From positions 1,808,733-1,872,732 of the forward strand of contig JAEVLN010000002.1 of assembly GCA_018350325.1 (NCBI GenBank): 64,000 nt of DNA, read 5' to 3'. Source of the DNA: Globodera rostochiensis (lineage: Eukaryota; Nematoda; Chromadorea; Rhabditida; Heteroderidae). Of this stretch, positions 30,525-43,236 are shown piece by piece. Both the position numbers and the translations under genes were made by a program. Every line of letters begins with the position of its first letter. The stretch's first letter is position 1. The notes under the pieces were generated by a model. It had not been told where the DNA came from and searched no databases. It saw only the letters and a program-made list of their open reading frames with translations.

Positions 30525-33500
30525 CTTATGAATATTCGCGTCAAAAAATTCTTAATGTTTTCTTTTTTTTCTTTCTAATTTTTACGCATTCAAAACAAGA
30601 AAAAGTGTCAAGAATATTCCTTAAAATTTATCTTGCCATTCTCGTAAATCATTTTTCATAAACGCGATTCATTCATCTCTTCGCTAATTTGCGCTCCATT
30701 CATCTGCTTTTCGCTGGGGGACGGAAAGGTAGGTAGGTTGTTGCTGTTGATGTTGATGGAGATGATGATGTTGACCCCCCGACAAAATGCCCCCGAAATC
30801 TCTTCTCGAGACAATCGTCGTCGGGCGGACGCGACGGAGTGACATCGGTCAGAAACATGCACATAATTGGCTTGGCGAAGCGCACATTCCTTCGTGGTCA
30901 TCATCCAACAAATGACGCCAAATTGCCCGGAAAGTGTCGGTTGGGCGGAGGGCAATTTTGTGCTGTGGAGGTGGAGACGGTAGCCCCCTCCCCTCATCAA
31001 AAAAAAGAGGGGTTAAAGGTGCACTGTTAAATGTCAGAAATGGACGAGATACAAAGCCGAGACTTGAGATATGTACAAAGCCGAGACTTACTCCGGGGAT
31101 TTGCCATTTTTGGACATTTGCTTCCGCCTATTTTGAATAATGCCACTGTGAGAGACGGTAGTAGGGCAGCCTTCGCAAAAGTACGTTGCAATTGTTGAAG
31201 TATTAAACAAGTTGCCATCTCGGTTCAATTTTGCTAAAAACCAACCAAACCAAACTGAATCCCTTAATTCTTCATATAAAATTCAAAAATTTGCCAAAAT
31301 TGTCCGTTTGGGCCAACAGGTACACCGCCCGGGGGCTCCGGAACACTCAGCTCAGACGGGGGGGGGTCGAGAGCAATTAACTCGCCCAACTGCTGAAGGT
31401 CCCCGCCGAGTGGTGGTGGTGGTGGTCGGACATTTTCTATTCCCCTAACCCCCAAATCCCTTTAATCCGCCCTTTTAAGCCGCTCGGAGTGGGGCGGGGA
31501 GGGGGGGGCTACTAAGAGTCCCAAAAATGCATTGTTCTCAGCTCAGCAGGTCAAACCCCCCGCCCCTCCTCCCATTCGACTTCGTCGGCACATAATCGGA
31601 GATGAGCTCGGCGGGAGTCCGTCGTACGGCATAAGCAGAAGAATGGGAAGTGGGAAGTAGGACGAATGGACTATTTGCTGATGCATTTTGCGTGAAAGTT
31701 GAACGATTTTGACACCTTCAACACCCAGATTTGTTGAAAAATTGAAATCGACATGTTTATGAAATGCAATTCAAATTTGAAATGATATTAAATAAAGAAA
31801 TATTTTGTATTTAAATTCGTAAAAATTAGCATTTGTAGAGGCCCCATTCGTGCCTCCTCTCTCTTAACCTCTTCATAAACACCCAAAGGGCCCCATAATC
31901 CGTTGTAAATCGGTCACTGTCCTCCTCCAATCCGCTCCATTAGTTCATTCGTGTTCCCAATTATCTACTAAGTACTTGAAGCCGAGTAGCAACTAGTGGA
32001 TAATGCAATTAGAGAGATTTATCACATTAAAAAATGCCAGAAAATGAGCTATGGACAAATGGTTTAGACCAAAGATTGGAAAATTAGCATTTTCCGGCAT
32101 TTTACAAACCTATACTAAAAATGTTGCGTATTAGATGTAACAAATTCAGTGCCGTTGGAGCATTGAATGATTGGCTATTGGATTTAAATTTTCAGAATTT
32201 GATTTCATTGGTTTCTCAAAATTCACACTCTCTCATCCCCATCTGCTCTAGACAATGTTCTTCTCCATCATCCTTCAATCCAGACCATCTCCTCCACTTC
32301 CTCATCCTTCAAGAGTGTGATCGTGTGGTCGACTCCTTTCCCACTGCTCCTGAGAGGCGGGAGGAGGAGACACTCCACAAAAATGGGAGAAGAAAACTCT
32401 CTTATGTGAAAGGTTCTTCCCCCTCGGCGACGGGGGGGGGGGGTAAGGGGCAATTTGTCTCTTCCAGAGAGGGCGAAGACCAACCACCTCATCATCATCA
32501 TCAAGGACCTCCCCGACCACCATCCAGAGAATATGGTGGTTGCGGTGGAGAGGTCTCAATCGACCGAGATGAAGAGGGAGCATTGGGAGGGGGGCGGCGT
32601 GGAGGAGGACGGCACCAACCAATTCTCAACAGCAAAAGAGTGCCAAATGGACCGATGAAAATGAGGGGGGGGGGGAGACGGAGGGGGGGGGGGGGGGAAA
32701 GAAAGGGTACTAAATTGCTCTAAATATTCATCCACATATTTAGGGGATGCTAAGCTTGTCTCAAGGTGCTCAGCTTTGGCATTTGTGTGTGCCCTCGGGG
32801 GGACCCACATTTGGCCCCACAGGCGCTGAAATTATGTGGAATGGACTAGAAGAACTCAGAAAAATCCGGAAGTTGGGGGAAGAGAATGGGACTGCTAATT
32901 GGCCGCTTTAGTCTTTGAAAGAAGCGGAACAACAATCCGGCACCGCCGCTTCGTATCATGCTAATCCATTGAGCGGACCGCTAAATTGCCACCCTGTAGC
33001 ACAACAACATAATAATGTTGAGTATGAAGATGTGGCTATTGGTCCGAAGTCCGAATTTGTTATAATTTCTTCGATCTCAAACGATTTGGTCAACGACAAG
33101 CACATACCAAATAAAAGTTCTCGAAGAAATGATGCCTTTTACTAAGCTTTAGCTTTGTAATTAGACAACGCTCAAAAAAGTTATGGCCAAAAAACGTGAT
33201 AAACCAAAAAGTAACTAATTTGATGAATGCCAATTAGGCAGCGTTTACAAAATGAGTTCCCGGCTCCGCCTAATAGTAAGGGGAAAGTTTTACCCTCGCA
33301 GCGCCAGTAGGCGGTGCCGGTGGGACATGGCGGCAAACAAAAATGGTTGTGGAGGTGGGCGGTGCGCTCAACCCATCAGTCGTCGTCGACGTCGTCGTCG
33401 TTCTTCGACCCTTTCATCATCACCAGCCCCATTCATTCCTATTCATCTCGGCCATCCATTGTGCTACTGCTGCTGCTGTTGATGGTGGTGATGGTGAGAA

Positions 33501-35026
33501 TTGAGAAAGATGGAGAAGAAGAAGAATTGAGCGGGATGAAAGGGGAAGGGGGGGAGGGGGAGGACTATTGAGAAGACCCCGTAGGGGATGAATGGGGCGG
33601 TAGGGAGGAACTCAGTCAGAAGGAGAAGCATTGTGTTGTGTTGTTCGACGGTTGGGTGGCGGGGTGGGGGGAAGGGTTTTGTGTTGATGTCGCGGGCAGC
33701 AACGATGGACCAAAGGGGGACAGAAGGCCTTCACCCCACTCACTCACTCACTTCCATTCAACCACCCCCCCCCCCCCCCATTCACTCACTCACTCACACT
33801 CATTTTCATCATCATAAGGCGGGTGCTCCCGGGGATCTGGAACGTTGTGCTGAGCCAAGAAAATTCCTCTAAAACATTCGTTTCGACTGAAATTCCCTGA
33901 ATTTTTTGAGTTTTGAACCCATAAAACCGACTTTTTATTTATAATTTTGATTACAGGCCTATTATAGGGATGCTTTCTGACTTCGATCACTAGGTTTGGC
34001 AAAACCAGTATTATGGATATCCTAAAACAACCGGATTTCGACGCGGATTGTCCCACCCTCTAATCGCCATTAAACAGATATTTTGGTGTTAGAACAAACG
34101 ATAGGTAACCCCCGGTTGTGGCATAGAATTGATTGGCATTTGTCTTTAAACATTTTTCGAACAATGCCAACAAAAATAAACGAATTCGCCAAAAAAACTC
34201 ATTTTTGTCAGAATGTATAAATAGTTCAGACAATTCTACTTTCTCATATTATTATTTACCACAATTTTTTTGGCATCGGCTCAACATTTTTTTAATAAAA
34301 TGCCAATAATGATGGCTAATGAAGCTCCGATATTGCCGGGTTGCGGAAGGATGTTTCGATGGGATCGTCGACCAAAAATGGGTTGGCAAAGTCGTTGCAA
34401 AGTGCTCATTCATTCACCAGGTGACTTCTGACATCTTTTAATTAGTTGAGAATATATTTTGCCAAATTTTCTTTTATTGCGAAATTTATCGTCGTAATAC
34501 ATACCTAATATGTGAATTATTCAATTATCAGAATTTGTGTGCACATCGGTTTGTGAATAATTGGTTTAGCAAATTTCATTTTTGGATGGTGCCACACGGG
34601 GAAACAGATGTGCCAGTGCCATTTTCTGTCCATAGCCCTCAATATTTTATAAAATGCGTTGGAATTGATTCAAAATTTGTTCAATGACCCTTCCAGAAAG
34701 CAAAATTGGTCAGGTACGGGGCTTGCTGGAATGTTTAAATCTTCTCAACACTTTCTTCAAATTTTGAAATTTTATCCCACCAAATACAGTCGGGTTTAAA
34801 AAAATTGTAAAATCAGAATTCTATCTTAATGAATTTTACTAAATGGTTGTTTTCGAGGTTTTAATAAAAAGGTGATCATTTTAAGATTATTAAATTAAGT
34901 GACTTCACTATTCGGGAAAAGAATTTCTGAAATTTTCCTCTACACAGGGAAAACGCTGTGGGGCCTTGCTTTCCCCCACTGCCCATGTCCGTCCCGCCCC
35001 CTCCCTCTTCCTTCTCCCCAAGCATT

Positions 35027-35051
35027 CCCCCCCCCCCCCCCCCCCCCCCCC
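35027..35051. repeat. 25-base C run
   Basis: Uninterrupted C followed by further C-rich sequence to about 35105 and G-rich sequence at 35128-35140. Confidence 0.85.
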
Positions 35052-36309
35052 TCCCCCCATCAGTCCCCCTCCCCCATTCATTCGTTCATCCCCACCCCAC
35101 CCCCATTCATTCTTTTATTCTTACCGGTGGGGGAGGGGGGTGTACTTCCCCCGCCCCAACCCCCCAATACATAAATACTTCCATCCCCGCTGTTTCCCCG
35201 TCCCCGCGATTAATTCGTGCCCCGTACTCTCAAAATGCAATTCATCCATTCAATTCTCGTGAATTTGGCCCGACCCGCAAAGGGGGGGGGGGGAGTGGGA
35301 GGCTGCGGGGGAAATCCCCCCCGGCTACGTCCACCGCCGCCTCTTAAGGGGGGTAAAGTGTGAACAATAGGGCCGTTTAAGTCTCACTCACATCACACAC
35401 ATTCAATGCGATGTTGGACTTTGACATTAAGGCACACAAATTTTTGCAAAATGCGATGGGAAAATTGGTTTATGGGATTATATATGTAATTATGGCGGGG
35501 CTTTTTTGAGGAGTGCTGAATACTGAACAGAAAAAGAGCATACCGCAAAATTGGTGGGGTCCTGAAGTGGACAAAAAGGTTGAAAATAGTTTAAACAAAT
35601 AAATTTGTTAAAATAATAAAAAGTTGACTCATTTGAATGCCAAGAAATTCTAAAAAAACAAATACCTAGCTTCTAGATATTGAGGTTCTGCAGATATTTT
35701 TTTGAATTTCTGTAGTTTAAGCTTGGGTTTTTGGGGAAAAGCCGGGATTTTGGTCCCGGATAATCCCGCTTCCAAGATTTTTATGTCCAACCTCTAGTTT
35801 TCATGACATGATCGGCAGAAAAAAATTTTTTAACGATGTGAGCGACGATGAAATCGGAGAATCGTCCAAAGGATCGGTTGAAGTTTTGATGAGCAAAAGC
35901 ATCTCGATGGATTTCGTAGGGATGCGCGAAATTTGAGCCAAAATGATCACTGAAAAGTAAGCACAAGACATAATTCGGGGTGAAATTTACTTTTGTGTTC
36001 AAACAAATTTTATTATTTTCCCAATTTTGCAAACAATTTCTGGTAGGAGGGGTGCGTGAAATTCTAAATTTTCGACATTTTTTAACAGTATTCAAATATG
36101 GATAATTTCAAAGCGCTTATACATAGTTCCTGTTTTTAAGAAATGTTTTTTTTTCCCGACCATTGTTCTTTCTTTCTTTTTGTTCTTTTTTATCAATAAA
36201 TTTGGGAAAGTGGGTTAAGATTTTTGAAATGATCAATACATTTCGCCAAATGGTGAAATTTCATTCAAAGACAGTGCGCCAAAACGAGGGGAAAAAAAGG
36301 AAAGTTCAC

Positions 36310-36840
36310 GGCGCCATGTCATTTGGGCACAAGTCATTTGGGCACCGAGTCTTTAGAGCATCGGAATCATTTGGGCACCGAGTCTTTAGAGCACCGAGTC
36401 ATTTGGGCACCAATTCCGGATTTTTTTTAAATAATACATTACGAAATATGGTAATACTGTTGTTTATGGGCTCCCTGTTTTGAAAAAAATAATTTGTTTT
36501 TTTTCAAAGTCGATAAAAAGTGTTTCTAGGGGTGTATTCGGGTGGTGTAGAATCCGAATCTGACTTCCGTTTCGATCAAATACGAATCCCGAACCCGAAA
36601 GCTCAAAATTTCCCAAAATTGTTCGGATTAGGGTTCGGGGTTCACATTTGGTCGAAACGGAAGTCATATTCGGATTCTACGCCACCCAAATACCCCAAGA
36701 AGAACAAATTATTTTTTTCAAAACAGGAAGCCCATAAACAACAGTATTACCATTTCGTAATGTATTATTTTAAAAAATCCGGAATTGGTGCCCAAATGAC
36801 TCGGTGCTCTAAAGACTCGGTGCCCAAATGACCGGCTCCG
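36310..36840. mobile_element. 531-bp nested palindrome
   Basis: 8-bp duplication aagttcac (36302-36309, 36841-36848). Outer arms repeat catttgggcaccgagtc and tttagagcacc words. Middle arms share acagtattaccat, and the inner arms around 36541 and 36680 share tagaatccgaatctgac-like sequence. Almost the whole element folds on itself. Confidence 0.8.
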
Positions 36841-39800
36841 AAGTTCACTCATGGCTTTTTTGATCCGGAACATATGTAAAACATTGTGGGGACCCGAAAT
36901 TATTGAATTTTCATTGCCAGACTGGACCCTTTGAATGAATGAAGCAAAAGCATTTTTATTTTTTGTTAGCTCAGCAAATGCAAGAGTCCTTTTTAATTCA
37001 AAACTCCGCGTCAACTAAATTTTACGCAAAATCAATGAATATGTACATATTTTTGTTTTTTCATTTTTAAACGCATAAATTTGACAAAATTTTTATTCCG
37101 CGCGAAAAAATCATATCTTTTTTGTAGCTAATTAAATAAAACTTTTAGTTTTTGAAAAATAAAAAAAAAATATATTTATGATGTTGGATGCGCAAAAATC
37201 AGTTAGAGTGCTAATCTTTGACACAATCTTCCCCCCCCCCCCCCCATTCTTTGTGTTTATAACTCACAAATCAGGGCCAATGGTCAATAATATTTAGTTG
37301 AACTTTGGCCACATTTCTATAGGTTCAATTAATGACCAAAAATTCCGAAATAATGTATCCCCATAATGAGAATGAAATAAATTATAAAATAATTTTTATT
37401 AAAAAAAACTAAAACCACAGAAAGACATTCTCCAAAGAGGCATCTTCATTAGGGGCGAACACCTCAAATCTTTGCTGTCGTTTTTTGGTAATTTTTTTGT
37501 CCTTTCGAATTTTCACTTTTTCCTTCGGGGGCCCACCCCCTATGTTGTGCTACAATCTGTTCATCGACAAGAAGTGCATGACTATATTATACTCTCCATC
37601 TTCCTTTTTCCGAAACATTGGTATGCATACATCATCAGCACCCATCATCATCGTCGTCGTCGAGATCTGCGCACAATATTTGCTCATTTTGTCACCCCCC
37701 CCCCTCCCTCCCCCCCCCCCCCTCCAGCGATTCGCGCGTCGCCGATGTTCAAACATTCGGCCAAGGCCAAGAAGCCCCCCACCTTGCCCACCCCGAAACT
37801 GCGGGAGATTGACTCCTTCGGTGATGGGAGATCAGAGGCTCAAATGTGCGACGGACGGACGGAACCCCGTCCTTCCGCCTCCGTCTGTTGCTGCTGCACC
37901 CCGCGAAGACGGGGACAGAAGTGTTTGTACACTTCACACCCCGCCCCCCCCCCCCCTCCCCCCTTCTCGCTGCTCTTGGACACTTTCGCGATCACTTTGC
38001 TAAGCACACGCGATCAGGGGCCATCCTGGCCCGGACAATTCCGTCCTGCCAGAATTGCCCAACAATGCCGATCAATCATGCAAGATCAAAAAATGAATCA
38101 CACGGCAGCTCATAACTCATTTTTGCGATCACTTTGTTTAATGGATGGCCCCTAAAAACTCTGGCCCTGAAATGTTGGCACGCTAGAATTGGCTTCAAAA
38201 ATATGCTAATCCATCTGATCACCGCAATCAGAGCTTCAATCCAAAATTAGCGGGACCAAATTGGCCGAAATGAACGATTCTCCGATTTCCCCCAACACTC
38301 TGTTGATAATAAATATCTGGAAAATGTGTTGGTTAGCTTTGGTGTTGGATGGACTGTTGTTTGCGCACACATTAACATTGCGGATTGGTGGCGAGACGGG
38401 GGGGGGGAGGCGAGAAAACGACAACGATAGGCCCTGTTGTCGTGTTATTTATTACACATATTTTGGGCCATCGACATCAAGAAGAACTTCAATGGACGTG
38501 AAACCGATCTACCAACTGAACTCCCCTAGAGTTGGGTACTTCATAAATTTACATTTAAGCTTAAAAAAATTGCACGTTTTCATCCCTAATGAATAAAATG
38601 ACAATTTCTTCCATTGGATGGTGTGAAAAGTTCCATTTTAACATCAAAAGTTAAATGGCCAATGGTGAAAAAATTAGAATTGAGATCGACTGGGAGTCTC
38701 TCTTCCATAACCTATCTCTGATCAAGAGTCTTGGATTAGAACGAAATTTTTGAACACAATTTTGGATATTTCATCTATTTTTTTCCATCAATTTTCTTTG
38801 ATACCAATTCTCGATTTTGCCGATCTCCTCCTATAACTTGATCTTATCAATCACATAAATATTCTTTCATGCAGATACCCAAACATAAAGTATTGTTTTT
38901 TTTTTGTCACCATATTATTTGCATATCTGCTAAAAAACATTTGTTTGCGCACCCTCTTCACCCTAAATTCGGCGCTAATTGTCCAACACATTATGCTTCC
39001 CGATTGTTTGAGTGTCCAAAGTGTGATGGTGCAACAAACTTAACCCTTAGCTGATGAGTGTAAACCATGCCCCTCTCTACCCATCTGCCCATATCGTTCA
39101 CTAATCCCCTGCAGTGATGGGCGTTCAATGACCCGCTTAGCCCCCCCTTCCCCTGGGGCGATTAATCCCCGACCAAAATGGAATTAGGATCATCCCCTCC
39201 CTTGCCACCAATCCAAAAGGTTTCGTCCAGCCATTCGACAAACTGTCTTAATCTTGACATCATGATTTCTATTTGTCAACGCAAGATTCCGTAGACAAGC
39301 TTGCTATATTTTTGTCCGTGGTTCTGTTCCGATACAGAAAAAGAATCACAGATCTTTATCCTGATCTCCCAAATCCGGACTGGATCCGGGTCAGATCAGA
39401 AAAATAAAAATTCGGACACTGTTTCTTTATTTCCTTTTTTCTATCAGTTTCATCCCAATTACGGTAGTCGCAGTCATGTGATTGAAAATTCCCTCCCCCC
39501 CCCCTCCCCTCAAGCAACGGATGATGATGACGGTCGGTGTGATGAATAATTCCTTGCGGCGGCGCCACCAGCTCCACCCACGTCCCCTGCCCCCCAATCC
39601 CGGGAGCTCAGCCGACTCACGCAAATTCCTTCTTTCCCCCCTACTACAAAACCCCTCGACGACGCTGCGAGGTGAAGAGGGGAGGCGTCCGTCCTTCCAC
39701 CGCGGTCTCGCCCTAACCCGCTCTTTTGTTTGGGTTCCTCCTCCCCGGAGGGGAAGATTGTGTCATCCTGTCCTCCTCCGAAGGGAGGCCGGCGACGGAT

Positions 39801-42349
39801 GGCGGCATATCTGACGACGAGACGGACGGACGGACGAAGACACTCTCTGTCCCCCACTTACTCTCGAAGGGGCGGAGGAGGGAACTCGGGACCCGGCTCT
39901 GCCTCCTGACTCTCGGGGTGTGGCTCTCCCTTCCTTCTCCCCATCGGCGGGGCCCCAAATTGCCTCCCCCCCCCGAGGGGTAGTGGGAGTTACGGTAGGT
40001 GATGTCGAGATGGGGGAGGGGTGGGGTGGGGTGGGGTGGGGTGGTGGAGACGGGAATGAGGCTGTTGCGCCGACAAGGACGACGGGAGACGACGACGAGG
40101 ATTTTCCACCCCCCCCCCCCCCCCCCCGTAACTCCCCTCCGTCAATGAATAATGTTGATTTGTGAGCAAAAAATTGTGTGTTTTTGGTGCGCTGTTCGAT
40201 CTCTTTTGCCTCTTGTATTATTTTCTCGCACATTCAGAGCTCACCGCTGTACACAACTCGGTGATCCTTTGAATAAACAACAAAAAAAAATTTCCAATCG
40301 AAATTTTTAATGTGGTCATTGCGACAGGTTGTTATTATTTTTTTACTAGAATAAGGAATTTTAGTTTTAAATTCCTTTGGTTCAAAGACCTCCTTGTTGG
40401 TTCAGTATTACAATTCCAAAAAAAATTCCCTGAAATGTTCGGGTTCAAAGACAAAATTCTATTTTTTGCCTTGCAACAAACTCTTAAAAAATTATTTTCT
40501 AAAGTGGCCCTAAAGTTGTGTGTCTTCTGCAGCTCTGTGATGAGCTGGTTTGTGCTGTGTGCACCACAACCGCTCCCATCCAGCTGCGGTGTGAAGAGAA
40601 GCCGTCCTCCTCAAGGCTTCTTCTCTCAGTCCGTCTTTGCCCGTTCCCCCCCCCCCCCCCCCTTTGTTCGAGCCGAAAGAGTGACGACGCCTCGGGGGAT
40701 GGGCAAATCCCCCCCTCCAGCCCTTGGGGCGAAGTCAATTGGCTGAGACGGGGTGCGGGGTAGCTTTTAAACGAATCTGATGAATGAATGGGATAAAGAA
40801 CGATTGGTTGGGGGGGATGCTTGGGGAGGGGGAGGGGGGAGGATGAAGAAAATGGGGGGGGGGGATGAACATTTGGATGATGGAGAAAATGAGTGGAAGA
40901 AAACTTTGTCGGTTGATGAAGAATAGAATTGGGAACGGGGTAAACTTCATTTTGCACATTTTTCAACGCACTTAACCCCCCCCCCCAGCAAAACAATCAT
41001 AGAATCAACCCTCCCCTCCCTCCCCCTCCCCGTCCATCCCTTCGGGGGTTCATTGTTGGGCAGGCAGTGAGGAAGTGGAATCGCTTTTCTAAAGAAGGAA
41101 TCAATTTCACACAATTCACCCCTTCCACCTTTTAAAGATGTTCGTCGTCGTTCTTGCATTGTTCAACTTTTTTGGGCCAAAATGTCGATAATACAAAACA
41201 TCCAATTGGCTTTTTTTTTTGGTTCGTAATGCCTCTGCATAAAAATTTTTGGACATAAAAATTTTCGTTATTTAAATTTTTTTAATTGTAATTTTGAATT
41301 TTCGCCTCAGGCGAATTTAACTTCGTTATGCCACAGAGTACAGAAAATTTTCGACAAAAACGTAAATCTAAATTTAGTAGTTGACTTTAGGGCGACACAA
41401 TTAATGAAATTGACGCACAGAAAAGCTTTCATTTGCCCCAAAAACTTAGCCCACAATTTTCTCATCGGCTTTTGTTTAACGATTTTCGCACATTTTTGTA
41501 GCATCGCGAGACTGAACATAGTTTGTTGGACAGAGTGATACATAAAGCACACATTTCCCCACAAAAGTGTGCCACGGCATTTGGCATTTCCTCTCAGCGA
41601 AAGAACTCAATTCTAGGAACAGAAACGTAAAAAGTTTGGCAAATTCCCGTGAAAAATCACAAATTAAATAAATTCGAACTGGGAGAACCGCCCTTTTTGT
41701 CCCCCCGGTTTTGCATGATTTCATTTTTTTTCGCATATTTAAATGTCTCCGAATGTAAGCCAAATGCTCAGTACGTTCTTAATTTTTCTCATGAAAATTC
41801 AATTTTTTCTACATTTTTCGCGTCATTGTCTCCCATTGTTTTTTTGCCGATCTTTGGGTTTAAATGATGAGAATTGATCCTCCGGCACTTTTGCGTTGCC
41901 ACTGTGCGCCAAATGCCCCCGAGCAAAAAAGTCCATCTATTTTTAATCGAATCCGGTTTTTACGCTGAAAATGGTTGAAAAGCGATTTATTCGTAAGCCA
42001 GATAAAAATTTGTGTTTTGAAAAAGTGTCAAGAATTTACACATTTAAAATAAACAAAACTCTAAGGCATTCTCATCACTCAAGTTTTTTACTCATTTAAA
42101 TGGTGAGCTCTATTAAAATTTTAACAAAAAATGCAAATGTCAAGAATTTACCCATTTAAAACTTGTTAAACAGAACGTCAAAAGTATTAATTTTATATCA
42201 AATTTTAAATTCAATCATTTCTTCAATTTTGCGAGCACTTCCCCTTGCTGCTTGCTTTCTCTGATTGGATGTGAAGGGTTCTTCCGTCCGCCCCCCGAGT
42301 CCCGCCCACATTCTTCAGCCCCCTCCCCACCTAGGATGACTGTGCTGTC

Positions 42350-42376
42350 GGGGGGGGGGGGGGGGGGGGGGGGGGG
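42350..42376. repeat. 27-base G run
   Basis: Uninterrupted G, the longest homopolymer in the window. Together with about thirty other G or C runs of 8 or more it suggests quadruplex-forming DNA; read length here may be unreliable. Confidence 0.85.
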
Positions 42377-43236
42377 AGGAATCGCCATCCATCAGCACAC
42401 TTTTTCATTCCACTAATTCCCCCTCCCTCCTCTAAAATGGTTGATGATGTCATTATAATATAATGGAGAAGTTCCCCAGGCATTTAGCCACAATTAACAC
42501 TTCCAAAAATGCCCCAAAGTTATCCATTGGTATGAGTTGTAATATTTTGCCGTGACTTTGCCAATGTTTCCGCCCATCAATTTGCGACGACTGTTGCTTT
42601 TATTTCCCCCCCCCCCCATTCATAAACGTTGTGTTGCCCATTCTTTTCCCATTTCTTGAATGCCTCTCTCACATTGGGGGGAGGGGGAGGGGGTGGTTCA
42701 TTCTCCCTATTCAAAAATGGCGGGAGGAACAACACACACAAAACGCCAAACAACAACAGATTGAATGGCGAGCGGAAGGAATTTGTGGACGGGGGGAGGG
42801 GACAAAAGGGGGTAGGGGGGTGGGAATTTGGGGTCGAAGAATGAATGGGACACAATGAACTGTTGTCGGACACAAGGGTTCATTGGGTGTTGGGCCGAGA
42901 TCAATTGGGTCGATATGAGTACCCAAAACATCCATTGTATGGCAAAAAGTTTGCCGAGAAAGTCGATAATGGAGTAGGGTGCGAGCGGGTACCCGAGTCG
43001 GGCCTTTAGAACAAATTTTTTAGGGGATAAATCTGAGTGATGCCTTTGAAGTTGGAAAAAAATAGTCCTTAAAGGTTGTTTTCAAGAAATAAAATGCCTG
43101 CGGCCTTTAAATTTGTTCATTTAAACTTTTCTTTCATTTCCAATTTTCATCGAATATTTAATAGGGTTTTCTCCATTTTTCGTTTTGTCCATAATTTAAA
43201 TTTTTTTTTGCCTTAAAGCAACAACAAAAGCATCTG

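Larger units (their letters stand above)
26210..43236. other. 17-kb gene desert between GFAT and SoxB
   Basis: No spliceable coding structure was found on either strand. It contains hAT-like elements at 26423-26656, 27985-28541, 28550-28808, 30194-30524 and 36310-36840, a tRNA-like relic at 27905-27976, and many G or C runs (for example 35027-35051 and 42350-42376). GC-richer blocks occur at 31300-31660, 32330-32700, 33250-33790, 34960-35350, 37680-38000, 39480-40170 and 40600-41060. Long open frames here come from poly-purine/poly-pyrimidine composition and are open in several frames at once. Position upstream of a developmental transcription factor suggests long-range regulatory DNA, which is inference. 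Confidence 0.55.

Noticed and set aside
32121..32723. 200-codon open frame on the plus strand
   Set aside because: Ends in poly-G/purine repeats and shows no family similarity; neighbouring frames are open too.
37472..38155. 227-codon open frame, plus overlapping long frames at 37485-38003
   Set aside because: Three frames are open together because of poly-C and simple repeats; no domain, splice logic or codon pattern supports a protein.
39482..40746. Several overlapping frames of 80-165 codons on both strands
   Set aside because: GC-rich, Pro/Gly/Arg/Ser-biased translations in many frames at once; composition artefact.
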